Below, piece by piece: positions 33,739-43,013 of a DNA stretch of 64,000 nucleotides. Both the position numbers and the translations under genes were made by a program. The first letter of the stretch is position 1; each line of letters opens with the position of its first letter. The stretch is from Deltaproteobacteria bacterium (GTDB lineage Bacteria > Myxococcota_A > Polyangia > Haliangiales > Haliangiaceae): positions 1-64,000 of the forward strand of contig JANXOM010000045.1 in assembly GCA_025353585.1 (NCBI GenBank), written 5' to 3'. The notes under the pieces were generated by a model. It was not told the DNA's origin and searched no databases. It saw only the letters and a list, made by a program, of their open reading frames with translations.

Positions 33739-34168
33739 CCTCGGCCGCGTCGCCTGCGGGCTCGCCACGACCGCCGCCACGACGTTGCGCGCGACGCTCG
33801 GCGCGCCCGGTCACTTCGAGGCCTCGCCGCCGGGCCCCGTGCGCGTGCGCGCGTCGCACCTCGTGGTCCTCGTCCCCACGCGGGGCGACCTGACCGGCGT
33901 GACGTGGGTGCTCCCGGTCGCGGCCGCCGCCGCGTTCGCGCGTCGCATGGCGCCGAGCCTGGTCGCCGATCCGGCGCTGATCGCCGCGTCCGCGTGCGAG
34001 CTCGCGAACATCCTCACCGGCCGGGCGTCCGCCATGCTCGAGCTGTGCGGCGTGCACGTGGAGCTGACCTCGCCCCGCGTGGTGCAGCTCGTCGCCGCGG
34101 GCCCGAGCGCATGCGTCGGCTGCGATCTCGGCACGTTGACCGTATCGCTCCACGAGGACGTGGCGTGA
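33722..34168 (+). CDS. CheX-like phosphatase-domain protein
   Basis: 148 residues, GTG start 17 bases inside the 3' end of the ATPase gene. The CheX/CheC/FliY hallmark E-x-x-N appears in ASACELANILTGRASAML (E93, N96), in the middle of an alpha/beta sandwich (LVVLVPTRGDLTGVTWVLP, GVHVELTSPRVVQLVA). CheX-family proteins dephosphorylate CheY-P, so this is the probable off-switch of the CheY-like protein at 31140. Only one E-x-x-N motif is present, as in CheX. Confidence 0.8.
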   Translation: MSPVADLGRVACGLATTAATTLRATLGAPGHFEASPPGPVRVRASHLVVLVPTRGDLTGVTWVLPVAAAAAFARRMAPSLVADPALIAASACELANILTGRASAMLELCGVHVELTSPRVVQLVAAGPSACVGCDLGTLTVSLHEDVA

Positions 34169-36102
34169 ACGCGTTCGCGGTCCCTGCTCCGCGCTTCCCT
34201 GCTGTCCTGCCACCGCCGTACCCCGGCACCACGCTCGTCGTCGATGGCTTCGGCCAGATCACGACCGCGTGGCATGGGGAGGGCAGCCCCGTGGCGGCCG
34301 CGAGCGGCGACGACGTGTTCGCGATCCTCGGCCTCGGTGACGCCAGCACGGAGGCGGCGCGCGTGCAGCTGCTCCTGGCCTCCGCGATCGGCGCCGCCGC
34401 GGCCGCGTGGGCGACCCTCGTGGCCGACGCGCCGACCGTCCTGGCGCGGGGCGAGCAACCCGCGCTCGCGGTGCAATGGCAGCCCGTGCTCGCCGATGGC
34501 CGCGTCGGGGCGATCGCGGTGTTCGTGCACGCCATCGCCAGCGCCGCCGTGGTCGAACCCGACGACCCGACGGAGCGGGATCGGCTGTGCGTCGACGCGC
34601 TCGGCCTCCTCGACGAGTGCGATGGCTCGCTGCTCCACCTGCGCGCGGAACCCGACGCGCGCCGCTCGGTGCACCGGTTGTTCCGCGCGATCCACACGAT
34701 CAAGGGCTCGACGCGCGGCACGCGGCTGCGCGCGGTCTCGGCGCTCGCGCACGAAATCGAGGAGTTCCTGGACCTCCTGCGCACCGGCGAGGGGGACGCG
34801 CCGGGCGCCGTGCTCGACCAGCTCGGCGTCGATCTGCGCCGCCTGCGCGCCGAGGTGCAGGCCGCGCGCCCGCGCAACGAGGGCGACGACGCGATGACGG
34901 AGCTCTCGGCGGAGACGCGGCCCGCGATGACGGCGCTCCTCGGCGTGATCGAGACCGTGCGCGCTGGCGATCTCGGCGCGCTGGCGATCGCGCTCGCGGC
35001 GGTCGACCAGCTCGCGATCGCCTCCGAGCGCGCTCGCATGCGCGCCCTGACGCTGCAGATCGGCGCCGCGCGCAACGCGCTGCAGATGCTCGACGCGCCG
35101 GAGCAGGGGATCCCCGTCGACGATCTCCTCGGCGAGGTCCTCGCCCTCGAGCCCCAGCTCGAGCTCTATCGCGCCGTCTATCGCGAGATCGCGGCGAGCG
35201 ACACCGGGCCCTCGATGCTCGCCACGCTCGGCAGCTGGCTCGACGCGCCGCTCGACGAGATGTCCAGCCTCGACCACCTGGCGGCGGTGCTCGGGGAGGC
35301 CGGCGTCCCGAGCTTCGCGGGCGCCCTCGCCGAGCCCGGGCCGTACGGCGTCCGCCGCGCGCTCGCCGTCCTCACCGATGCACGCGCGATGTTCGAGCTC
35401 GCGCGCCCGCGCGACGACGGTCGCCTCCGCGTCGAGCGTGCCCAGCGCGAGTTGCTCGAGATCTTCGATCGGCTGACCGGCCACGCGCCCTACGCGCTCC
35501 TCGCCGACGCGCGCCGCGTGGTGCAGCAGCTCGTGTGGACACCGCTGTCGGCGCACGCCCGTACCCTCGCGCGCATGATCCGCCGCGTCGCGAGCGAGCT
35601 CGGCAAGCAGGTCGAGCTCGACGTCGACTTCGGCGGGGTGATGGTCGCGCCCGAGATCGGCCGGCTCGTGGGCGAGGTCCTCGTCCACGCCGTCCGCAAC
35701 GCGGCCGATCACGGCATCGAGGCGCCCGGCGACCGCGTCGCCGCCGGCAAGGACGCGACCGGCACGATCCGGGTGCGCGCGCGGGAGCGGGACGCGCGCC
35801 TGGTCCTCGTGGTCGCCGATGACGGCCGCGGCGTCGACATCGAGCGCGTGCGCCGCACCGCCGTCGCCCGGGGCACGATCGCGCCCGCCCAGGCCGCCGG
35901 GCTGGCCGACCGCGACGTGGTCGAGCTCCTGTTCACGCCGGGCTTCTCGACGGTCAACGTGGTCACCGCGATCTCGGGCCGCGGCGTCGGGATGGACGTC
36001 ATCCGCTGCCTCGCCGAAGAGCACGGAGGCAGCGTGACGCTGGCCTCCGAGGCCGGCGCGGGCACCGAGCTGACGCTGGACCTGCCGTTCTCGACGCCGT
36101 GA
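34165..36102 (+). CDS. CheA-like histidine kinase lacking the P5/CheW domain
   Basis: 645 residues, GTG start overlapping the cheX-like stop as GTGA. Residues 1-140 form an unassigned N-terminal domain (VVDGFGQITTAWHGEGSPVAAASGDDVFAILG) that may be PAS-like. An Hpt domain follows with phospho-acceptor His177 in RAIHTIKGSTRGTRLRAV. A helical middle part of ~300 residues precedes the HATPase: N box HAVRNAADHGIEAPGDR (N512), G1 VADDGRGVD, G2 SGRGVGMDVIRCLAEEHGGSV. The protein stops at the end of the ATPase (LTLDLPFSTP). The CheW-like P5 domain of true CheA is missing, so coupling to receptor arrays by the usual route is unlikely. Confidence 0.85.
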   Translation: MNAFAVPAPRFPAVLPPPYPGTTLVVDGFGQITTAWHGEGSPVAAASGDDVFAILGLGDASTEAARVQLLLASAIGAAAAAWATLVADAPTVLARGEQPALAVQWQPVLADGRVGAIAVFVHAIASAAVVEPDDPTERDRLCVDALGLLDECDGSLLHLRAEPDARRSVHRLFRAIHTIKGSTRGTRLRAVSALAHEIEEFLDLLRTGEGDAPGAVLDQLGVDLRRLRAEVQAARPRNEGDDAMTELSAETRPAMTALLGVIETVRAGDLGALAIALAAVDQLAIASERARMRALTLQIGAARNALQMLDAPEQGIPVDDLLGEVLALEPQLELYRAVYREIAASDTGPSMLATLGSWLDAPLDEMSSLDHLAAVLGEAGVPSFAGALAEPGPYGVRRALAVLTDARAMFELARPRDDGRLRVERAQRELLEIFDRLTGHAPYALLADARRVVQQLVWTPLSAHARTLARMIRRVASELGKQVELDVDFGGVMVAPEIGRLVGEVLVHAVRNAADHGIEAPGDRVAAGKDATGTIRVRARERDARLVLVVADDGRGVDIERVRRTAVARGTIAPAQAAGLADRDVVELLFTPGFSTVNVVTAISGRGVGMDVIRCLAEEHGGSVTLASEAGAGTELTLDLPFSTP

Positions 36103-36139
36103 GGCGGCGCGAGGGCGCGCCGAGTGGCAAGCTTGGCAG

Positions 36140-39100
36140 ATGGCGTCTGGGCCGTCCGAGTCCGACCCGCCGGACGGCAGCGTGGGGAGCAAGGGGCTCG
36201 ACGACACCGTGCCGGCCGCGATGCCGCTCATGGGCGCCGACGCCGGCGCGCCCGCGGTCGTGGAGCCGATCCGCCCGGGCGACCGCTACCGCCTCGGCGT
36301 GGAGCTCGGGCGCGGCGGCATGGGGCGCGTCGTCGAGGCGTTCGACGTGCAGCTCGGGCGCACCGTCGCGCTCAAGGAGGCGCTGCCGCGGGGCGGGCAG
36401 GGCACGTACCGGCGGTTCGCGCGCGAGATCCAGATCACGGCGCGCCTCGAGCACGCGTCGATCGTGCCGCTCTACGACTCGGGGACCACGCCCGATGGCC
36501 GCCCGTACTACGTCATGCGGCGCGTCTCCGGGCGCCCGTTCGACGAGATGATCACGCGCGCGCGGGGCCTCGGCGAGCGGCTGACGCTCCTGCCCGCGCT
36601 CCTGGCCGCGATCGACGCGATCGGCCACGCCCACCGGCGCGGCGTCATCCACCGGGACCTGAAGCCCGCGAACATCCTCGTCGGCGATCTCGGCGAGACG
36701 GTCGTCATCGACTGGGGCCTCGCGAAGGTGATCGGCGAGGACGAGATCACCCGGGAGCCGTCGCTCGATCCCGAGCCGACGGCCTCCGACTCGCTGCACA
36801 CGCAGGCGGGCTCGGTGTTCGGCACGCCGGGCTTCATGGCGCCCGAGCAGGCCCGCGGCGAGGAGCTCGGCCCGCGCGGCGACGTCTACGCCCTCGGCGC
36901 GACGCTGTACCAGATGCTGAGCGGCACGCCGCCGTACAGCGGGCACAGCGCGACCGAGGTGATCGATCGCAACCGCAAGGCGCAGATCAAGCCGATCGCG
37001 GAGGCCGCCCCCGAGGCGCCGCGCGAGCTGATCGCGATCGTCACCAAGTCGCTCGCCCCCGCCCCCGCGGATCGCTATCCGAACGCGGGCGCGCTCGCCG
37101 AGGACGTGCGGCGCTTCCTCGACGGCCAGCTCGTGGCCGCGCACCGTTACACGCGTCGCCAGCGCCTGCGCCGATTCGTCCGCCGGCATCGCGCGCCGCT
37201 CGTGGTGGCCGCGCTCGCGGCGGTCGCGGTGGCCGCGCTCTCGTGGTTCAGCGTGCACCGCGTGCTGCGCGAGCGCGCGATCGCGATCGACCGCGAGCAC
37301 GTCGCCGAGGACCGCGCCGAGGCCCTGCTCGTGACGCGGGCGCGTGCGCTGATCGACACGAACCCCACGCAGGCGCTCGCGGCGCTCAAGAGCTTGCCCG
37401 TCGGCTCGACGCACGAGCCCGAGGCGCGGGGCGTGGCGGCGGCGGCGGCGGCGCGCGGCGTGGTGTGGGGCATCGACGACGACGTGACCAGCGGCTCGCC
37501 GCAGTTCCCGAACCTGTCGGCGACCGGCGCGCGGCTCGCCGTCTCGAACATCGACGGCCACCTGCGCGTGTTCGACGCCGAAACGCACGCGCTCGTGCGC
37601 GACGTGACGTACCAGCGCGGGCTGCACACGCTGTGGGTCTTGGACGCGACGCGGCTGTTCGTCTGGGACAGCGCCTCGCCGCCGACCTTGCTCGACCCCG
37701 CGACGGGCGCGCGCACGCCGCTGCCGATCGGCACGCTCGAGTACGCGGGGACGAGTGATCATGGCGACCGCGTCGCGTTCGTCGAGCGCGGGAACAGCTC
37801 GGCGGGGCTCCTCGAGCTCGCGACCGGCAAGGTCACGCCGCTGTTCACGGGCAAGCACATCTACAGCATCGAGGTCGCGGCCGACGGCAGCTGGGTCGCC
37901 CTCGGCGCGGACCAAGACGCCATCGTGTACGACAGCGCCGGGCGAGAGATCGCGCGCAAGGTCGGCATCGGCGACATGGTCTACGCGACCGCCTCCCGGA
38001 ACCGGCGGGTCGCGATGCTCGCGAACAACGCGATCTGGCAGCTCGATCTCGACCACGCGACGTGGACCGCGATCCCGGTCGTCCTGCAGCCGAACACGTA
38101 CATCCTGCACCTCGTGTATCGCGGCGACGCGCTCACGATCCTGACGTCGCGGGGCGAGATCCGCGAGTATCGCGGCGGCGAGTGGGTGCTGCGCGTGCAC
38201 CTCGAGCAGATCGGCTCGCAGCTCGCGACGGTCGGCACGGATCTCGTCGTCATGTCGAGCGGGGACGGCCGGCTGTACTGGGTCTCGCCGACGACGACCG
38301 GCGTGCTCGCGCTGCCGTCGATCTTTCGCAGCCTGCACGTCACGGGGAGCAGCCACTCCTCGCGCCTGGTCGTGGCCGGCGACGACCTCGTCATGGTCTA
38401 CGAGCTCGCCTCCCTCAGCCCGACGCGGATGAGCGCGCCCGAGGTGCCCACGTTCGCGTTCCTCGACGACGACACGCTCCTGTTCTGGTCGAACACCGAC
38501 GAGTGGACGCTGTTCCGCACGAAGACCGGCCAGCACGTGCCGTTCAGCGTCCCGTGGCAGGGCGCGCCGGCGCCGCTCGACTTCCTGCCCGAGGAGGGCC
38601 GCGCGCTGTTCGGGTACCTCGAGCGGCACAACCACCTGATCGAGGTGCGCGACGACGCCGTGCCGTTCCATCACCTCGCCACGCTGCCGAACGTGACGGC
38701 GTCCCTCGAGATGCCGTTCATCGGGCGCCTGCTCGTCGGCGACGGGACCGTGTTCGCCTCCGACACCGAGCTGCAGGGCACCATCGCGAACGCACGCCCG
38801 CACGAGCTCGCGCACCTGGACGGCAACGTCGTCTCGATCGCGCGCCTCGGGTACCTGGAGTACGGCGCCATCAGCGAGCACGGCGAGATCGTCCGCGGCT
38901 CGCTCGCGACCAGCGCGCTCGAGCGCGCGCGGGTGCCGCCGAGCGCGTCGTACGTGGTCAGCGGCTACGCGGGCAAGCTCGTCATCGGGAGCGGCTCGCA
39001 GCTGCTGCTGTGGGACGGGGCCGAGGTGAAGGAGATCGCGCACTTCACGCAGCCGATCGCCGGGCTCCTGCAGGTCGCGGGCGGCATCGCCGTGGTCCTC

Positions 39101-39496
39101 GCCGACTCGCGCGTGCTCGACGTGGTCGAGGATCCGGGGACGCGTGTGTTCGCGTCCACGGAGATCCTGCCGCGCGGCACCGTGAACATGAACGTAGCGA
39201 ACGGCGGCACGGTGCTCGTGGCGCGCGGCAACGGCGCGCTGCTCAACGTGGTGGAGCTGCCGTCACGCGTCCGCTGGACGCTGCCGATCGTGAACGAGGT
39301 GGCGGGCACGCTCGCGATCGCGCCGACCTCGAACCAGATGGTCCAGGAGTACTCGGGCATCGTGACCTGGAAGCTGCCGCACATCGACGGCGACCTGCAC
39401 GCGTGGCTCGAGCACCAGACGAACGCGATCGAGGACGCCGATGGCGACCTCGCCTGGCCGTGGCAGACGCCGGCCGTGGCCGCGACCGCGCCGTGA
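36140..39496 (+). CDS. Transmembrane Ser/Thr protein kinase with beta-propeller sensor domain
   Basis: 1118 residues. Cytosolic kinase at ~45-330: GRGGMGRVVEAFD, VALKE (K79), HRDLKPANIL (D173), DWGLAKV, FGTPGFMAPEQARGEE. One transmembrane helix at ~350-372 (APLVVAALAAVAVAALSWFSV). A coiled helix (RERAIAIDREHVAEDRAEALLVTRARALI) then leads to a ~680-residue WD40/YVTN-like propeller (ARLAVSNIDGHLRVFDAETHALV, DRVAFVERGNSSAGLLELATGKV). It starts 37 bases after the CheA-like gene and may belong to the same transcription unit. Propeller fusions of this kind are common in Myxococcota. The ligand and targets are unknown. Confidence 0.9.
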   Translation: MASGPSESDPPDGSVGSKGLDDTVPAAMPLMGADAGAPAVVEPIRPGDRYRLGVELGRGGMGRVVEAFDVQLGRTVALKEALPRGGQGTYRRFAREIQITARLEHASIVPLYDSGTTPDGRPYYVMRRVSGRPFDEMITRARGLGERLTLLPALLAAIDAIGHAHRRGVIHRDLKPANILVGDLGETVVIDWGLAKVIGEDEITREPSLDPEPTASDSLHTQAGSVFGTPGFMAPEQARGEELGPRGDVYALGATLYQMLSGTPPYSGHSATEVIDRNRKAQIKPIAEAAPEAPRELIAIVTKSLAPAPADRYPNAGALAEDVRRFLDGQLVAAHRYTRRQRLRRFVRRHRAPLVVAALAAVAVAALSWFSVHRVLRERAIAIDREHVAEDRAEALLVTRARALIDTNPTQALAALKSLPVGSTHEPEARGVAAAAAARGVVWGIDDDVTSGSPQFPNLSATGARLAVSNIDGHLRVFDAETHALVRDVTYQRGLHTLWVLDATRLFVWDSASPPTLLDPATGARTPLPIGTLEYAGTSDHGDRVAFVERGNSSAGLLELATGKVTPLFTGKHIYSIEVAADGSWVALGADQDAIVYDSAGREIARKVGIGDMVYATASRNRRVAMLANNAIWQLDLDHATWTAIPVVLQPNTYILHLVYRGDALTILTSRGEIREYRGGEWVLRVHLEQIGSQLATVGTDLVVMSSGDGRLYWVSPTTTGVLALPSIFRSLHVTGSSHSSRLVVAGDDLVMVYELASLSPTRMSAPEVPTFAFLDDDTLLFWSNTDEWTLFRTKTGQHVPFSVPWQGAPAPLDFLPEEGRALFGYLERHNHLIEVRDDAVPFHHLATLPNVTASLEMPFIGRLLVGDGTVFASDTELQGTIANARPHELAHLDGNVVSIARLGYLEYGAISEHGEIVRGSLATSALERARVPPSASYVVSGYAGKLVIGSGSQLLLWDGAEVKEIAHFTQPIAGLLQVAGGIAVVLADSRVLDVVEDPGTRVFASTEILPRGTVNMNVANGGTVLVARGNGALLNVVELPSRVRWTLPIVNEVAGTLAIAPTSNQMVQEYSGIVTWKLPHIDGDLHAWLEHQTNAIEDADGDLAWPWQTPAVAATAP

Positions 39497-39533
39497 CGCT
39501 GCGCGGCATCGAACTGTGATACCGACGGAGCCG

Positions 39534-40523
39534 ATGGTTGGTCCGGCTCCGCGCTTCGTCCGCCTGCGCGGCCTGGTCCGGCGGACCTGGCCCTGGCTGT
39601 TCGGGCTCGCGATCGTGGTGTTCGTGGCCCGCAAGGTGCCGTTCGACGCGTTCCGCGAGGCCATCGGCAACGGGCCGCGGCCGGGGCTGATCGCGGTCGA
39701 GCTCGCGGTCGTGCTCGTCGCGCTCGTGACGGACGCGGCCGCGACCTGGGTGGCGCTGGTCGTGACGAAGCTCCGGCGGCCGCTCGGCGAGGTGGCGGCC
39801 GTGCGCGGCGCCTCGTTCGTGCTGTTCCTCGTGAACTACATCCTGGGGCAGGGCGCCTTCGGCTACTACCTGAAGCGCACGGGCGCGGCCGGGTTCCAGG
39901 CGGCGGGCGCGACGCTGTTCCTCGTCGGCACGAACCTCGCGACGCTGCTGCTGCTCTGCACGCTCGCGTGGGGCATCCGCGGCGAGGACCTCGACACGAA
40001 CCTGTGGCTGACGCTCGTCGCCGGCTGCATCGCGTTCGCCTTCTATCTCGCCATCATCGCGCTCGCCCCGCGCGTGCTCGCGCAGCGGGAGATCCTGGCG
40101 CCGCTCTTCGAGGCCGGCGTCCGTGGCCACGCCCTCGCGATCGCGGGCCGGCTGCCGTACATCGTCGTGATGTCGCTCGGCCCCTGGCTCGCGATCCGCG
40201 TCTGGGGCATCCCCGTGCCGTTCGCGGCCGCCGCGAGCACGATGCCGATGGTGGTGATCGCGTCGGCGCTGCCGATCGCGCCGGCCGGCCTGGGCACCAT
40301 GCAGGCCTCGATGGTCTACTTCTTCACGCCGTTCGCGCAGGGCGCGACGGCCGATGACCAGGCCGCCCACGTGTTCGCCTTCTCGATCGTCCACTTCGTG
40401 TACATGGTGCTGGCGACGCTGCTCGTCGGCCTCGCGTGCGTCCCGTTCGCGCGGCGGAGCGGCAACCTCCCGCCGTCGAAGCCGGAGCCCGTTTCACCAT
40501 TGGCCACCCAGGATTTCCGATGA
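39534..40523 (+). CDS. LPG_synthase_TM/UPF0104-type integral membrane protein
   Basis: 329 residues with 7-8 transmembrane helices. Family-like features are FGLAIVVFVARKVPFDAFREAI at the start, SFVLFLVNYILGQGAFGYYLKRTG, and the late ALPIAPAGLGTMQASMVYFF segment matching the conserved 'P-G-G-l-G' loop. Relatives are the membrane half of lysylphosphatidylglycerol synthases and polyprenyl-lipid flippase-like proteins. The ATG at 39534 is chosen; a GTG at 39516 (VIPTEPMV) is also in frame. It ends with an ATGA overlap on the next methyltransferase gene, so it opens the sugar locus operon. Confidence 0.75.
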   Translation: MVGPAPRFVRLRGLVRRTWPWLFGLAIVVFVARKVPFDAFREAIGNGPRPGLIAVELAVVLVALVTDAAATWVALVVTKLRRPLGEVAAVRGASFVLFLVNYILGQGAFGYYLKRTGAAGFQAAGATLFLVGTNLATLLLLCTLAWGIRGEDLDTNLWLTLVAGCIAFAFYLAIIALAPRVLAQREILAPLFEAGVRGHALAIAGRLPYIVVMSLGPWLAIRVWGIPVPFAAAASTMPMVVIASALPIAPAGLGTMQASMVYFFTPFAQGATADDQAAHVFAFSIVHFVYMVLATLLVGLACVPFARRSGNLPPSKPEPVSPLATQDFR

Positions 40524-41239
40524 CCGAATCGGTTCACGAAGACATCGACTACAAGACGTCCGACCACCTGTTCCGCTCGAAGGACGAGTACGCGCAGGGT
40601 AAATACGATCTCACGACACGATGGCTCAAGCCGCTCGTACGGCCAGGCCAGCTGCTCCTCAACATTGGCTGCGGTAGTGGTGAGTACAACGCGACCGCGG
40701 CGGCGATGGGCCTTCGCGTCGTCGCGTGCGAGCCGGAGGAGAACGCGTACGACATCGCGTCGCGCGAGGCGCCTCCTGGGACGCGCGTCTTGAACTGCGG
40801 GCTGATGGAGCTCCAGGCGGAGACAGCGCCGGCCTCGTTCATTGTGATGCACGACGTGCTCGAGCACATCGAAGATCACGTCGCGGCGGTCGCCGCGGTG
40901 CATCGTTTGCTCGAACCGGGCGGCGTTGCCATCATCAGCGTGCCGGCCTATCAGTGGTTGTTCGGCCATCACGACGTCCAGCTCGGCCACTATCGCCGCT
41001 ACACGAAGAGCACCCTGCTCGAGCTGTTTGATAGCGACTTCAAGGTCGAAGCCGCGCGCTACTACGGTGCTGCCCTGATTCCAGTCGCGCTGTGGTTCTC
41101 GCGGCTCTCGAAGAAGCCGTACCCCGTCGCCGGTGCGAGCCAGGGGCTCACAGCAAAGGCAATGCGCGCCGTCTGCCAGCTCGAGTCGCGTCTTCCGATG
41201 CCGGTCGGCACGTCCGTCTTGATCCGCGTGCGGCGATGA
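40520..41239 (+). CDS. Class I SAM-dependent methyltransferase
   Basis: 239 residues. The SAM-binding motif I is LLNIGCGSGEYNATAAAMG, motif II acidic end VVACEPEEN, and motif IV-VI FIVMHDVLEHIEDHVAAVAAVHRLLEPGGVAIISVP (Methyltransf_11/UbiE-like). The last third (FGHHDVQLGHYRRYTKSTLLELF) matches methyltransferases next to glycosyltransferases in polysaccharide loci. It probably methylates a sugar or lipid-linked intermediate; the acceptor is unknown. ATGA overlaps on both sides show tight coupling. Confidence 0.85.
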   Translation: MTESVHEDIDYKTSDHLFRSKDEYAQGKYDLTTRWLKPLVRPGQLLLNIGCGSGEYNATAAAMGLRVVACEPEENAYDIASREAPPGTRVLNCGLMELQAETAPASFIVMHDVLEHIEDHVAAVAAVHRLLEPGGVAIISVPAYQWLFGHHDVQLGHYRRYTKSTLLELFDSDFKVEAARYYGAALIPVALWFSRLSKKPYPVAGASQGLTAKAMRAVCQLESRLPMPVGTSVLIRVRR

Positions 41240-42123
41240 CCGAGCTCGCCTCCACGCAGCCGTGCCCAGTGTGCGCGTCGCCGACGCGTGCCCTTGGCGT
41301 CAAGCAGGGAGGCTTCTCGGCGCGCGCGTTCATGCTCCGCCAGTGCCAGGCGTGCGCCTTCGCGTACGTGGCGAACCCGCTCGAGAACTATGCAGAGATC
41401 TACGACGAGAAATACTACCGGGGCCAGGGGCCCGACGCGATGCTCGACTACCTGGGTGAGCTGGAGCATCCGGCAACGACCGTGCGCCAGTACGAATGGC
41501 GCGGCATCCAGGACATCGTGCACTCGTTGGTCCCGCTGACGCCGCACACGAAGTGGCTCGACTACGGCTGCGGTAACGGAGGGCTCGTGCGCCATGTCCG
41601 GGCCGCGAGCGCCGCGCAGATCGAGGGGTTCGAGGAAGGCTGGATCGCAGATCAGGCGCGCGGTCACGGCATCCCCATCCTCACGCGCGACGAGCTCGCG
41701 GCCCGCGCGGGAACCTACGACGTCGTGAGCGCCATCGAGGTGATCGAGCACATCCCCGATCCGGTGGCCGCGTTGCGCATGATCCGCACGCTCCTCAAGC
41801 CGGGCGGCCTTCTCTTTCTCACGACCGGCAACGCCGAGCCCTATCGGAACAAGCTCCTGGGTTGGTCATATGTGATCCCGGAGATCCACGTCAGCTTCTT
41901 CGAGCCGGACACGCTCGCCAGGGCGCTTACCCTCGCGGGGTTTCGCCCCGAGCTCCGCGGTGCGATGCCGGGCTACAACGACGTCCTGCGCTTCAAGATC
42001 CTGAAAAACCTCGGCGCGCGCTCGACGTCATTTGTCGAGAGGCGGTTGCCGTGGCCGCTCTTGTGCTACGCGGCGGACAAGCGTTATAGGGTGACCGCGC
42101 ACCCGATCGGATGGGCGGTTTGA
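41236..42123 (+). CDS. Zinc-binding-domain SAM methyltransferase
   Basis: 295 residues. An N-terminal zinc-binding unit (CPVC near residue 10, CQAC near residue 37) is followed by a Methyltransf_23 core: WLDYGCGNGGLVRHVRAA, VVSAIEVIEHIPDPVAALRMIRTLLKPGGLLFLTT and EIHVSFFEPDTLARALTLAGF. C-methyltransferases for deoxysugars share the Cys-rich N-terminus plus this core, but the substrate cannot be told from sequence. It starts with ATGA on the preceding methyltransferase and stops one base before the SDR start. Confidence 0.85.
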   Translation: MTELASTQPCPVCASPTRALGVKQGGFSARAFMLRQCQACAFAYVANPLENYAEIYDEKYYRGQGPDAMLDYLGELEHPATTVRQYEWRGIQDIVHSLVPLTPHTKWLDYGCGNGGLVRHVRAASAAQIEGFEEGWIADQARGHGIPILTRDELAARAGTYDVVSAIEVIEHIPDPVAALRMIRTLLKPGGLLFLTTGNAEPYRNKLLGWSYVIPEIHVSFFEPDTLARALTLAGFRPELRGAMPGYNDVLRFKILKNLGARSTSFVERRLPWPLLCYAADKRYRVTAHPIGWAV

Positions 42124-42124
42124 C

Positions 42125-42988
42125 ATGCGGCTGACCGACAAGAACATCCTCATCACGGGCGCGTCCCGTGGCCTGGGCCGAGCCATCGCGCGTGCGTGCT
42201 GGGCCGCCGGCGCGAACGTCTTTCTCGTCGCCCGCTCGGAGCCCGCCCTGGAGGCGGAGCGAGCCGAGCTCGAACGCGCACCCACGCGGCCGAACCAGAC
42301 AGCAGCGATCTTCGCGGCTGATCTCGCGGCCCCCGATGCGGCCGCTTCCATCGCGTCCGCGGCTCGCGCCCGGTTCTCTGCCCTGCACGGCCTCATCAAC
42401 AATGCCGGCACGCTCGGGCCCGTGGGCCGGGCCTGGGAAAACGAGTGGACCGCCTGGGAGCAGACGATCCGCGTCGACCTGCTCGCTCCTGTCGAGCTCT
42501 GTCGCGCTGTTACGCCCTGGATGATCGAGACCGGCGGCGGTTCGATCGTGAACCTCAGCGGCGGTGGGGCCACCGGCTCGCGGCCGAACTTCACAGCCTA
42601 TGCGACCGCGAAGACGGGGCTGGTCCGCTTCACGGAGATCCTTGCCGACGAGCTGCGAGGCACCGGTGTGCGAGCGACGTCTGTCGCCCCTGGCGCCATG
42701 GCGACCGCGATGCTGCAGGAGATCGTAGACGCGGGTCCCGACAAAGTCGGCGCCGACGAGTACGGCAAGATCTTGAAGCAGATGCAATCGGGGGGCACGC
42801 CTCCGGAGCGCGCCGCGGATCTGTGCGCCTTCCTGTGCTCCGACGAAGCCGCGGCAATCACCGGCCGGCTGTTATCGGCCGTCTGGGATCCCTGGGACAA
42901 GCTCGGCGAGCATGCCGAGGAGCTGACGAAGTCCGATATCTACACGCTGCGGCGCATCGTTCCGGAAGACCGCGGCAAGAAGTGGTGA
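42125..42988 (+). CDS. Short-chain dehydrogenase/reductase
   Basis: 287 residues. Classical SDR: cofactor motif TGASRGLGRA near residue 12, NNAG near residue 93, catalytic Ser in VNLSGGGATG and Y-x-x-x-K in FTAYATAKTG. The last ~50 residues are an extension (SAVWDPWDKLGEHAEELTKSDIYTLRRIVPEDRGKKW) of a kind seen in SDRs of surface-sugar loci. It uses NAD(P)(H) to oxidise or reduce a hydroxyl/keto group, probably of a sugar. It is in frame-coupled order with the methyltransferases. Confidence 0.88.
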   Translation: MRLTDKNILITGASRGLGRAIARACWAAGANVFLVARSEPALEAERAELERAPTRPNQTAAIFAADLAAPDAAASIASAARARFSALHGLINNAGTLGPVGRAWENEWTAWEQTIRVDLLAPVELCRAVTPWMIETGGGSIVNLSGGGATGSRPNFTAYATAKTGLVRFTEILADELRGTGVRATSVAPGAMATAMLQEIVDAGPDKVGADEYGKILKQMQSGGTPPERAADLCAFLCSDEAAAITGRLLSAVWDPWDKLGEHAEELTKSDIYTLRRIVPEDRGKKW

Positions 42989-43013
42989 CGCGGCTGCGTC
43001 GAGACCGGTGACG

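Noticed and set aside
33811-39043. 806- and 1014-codon minus-strand frames opposite the CheA-like and kinase genes
   Set aside because: Antisense shadows of the Hpt/HATPase and HRDLKPAN-containing genes.
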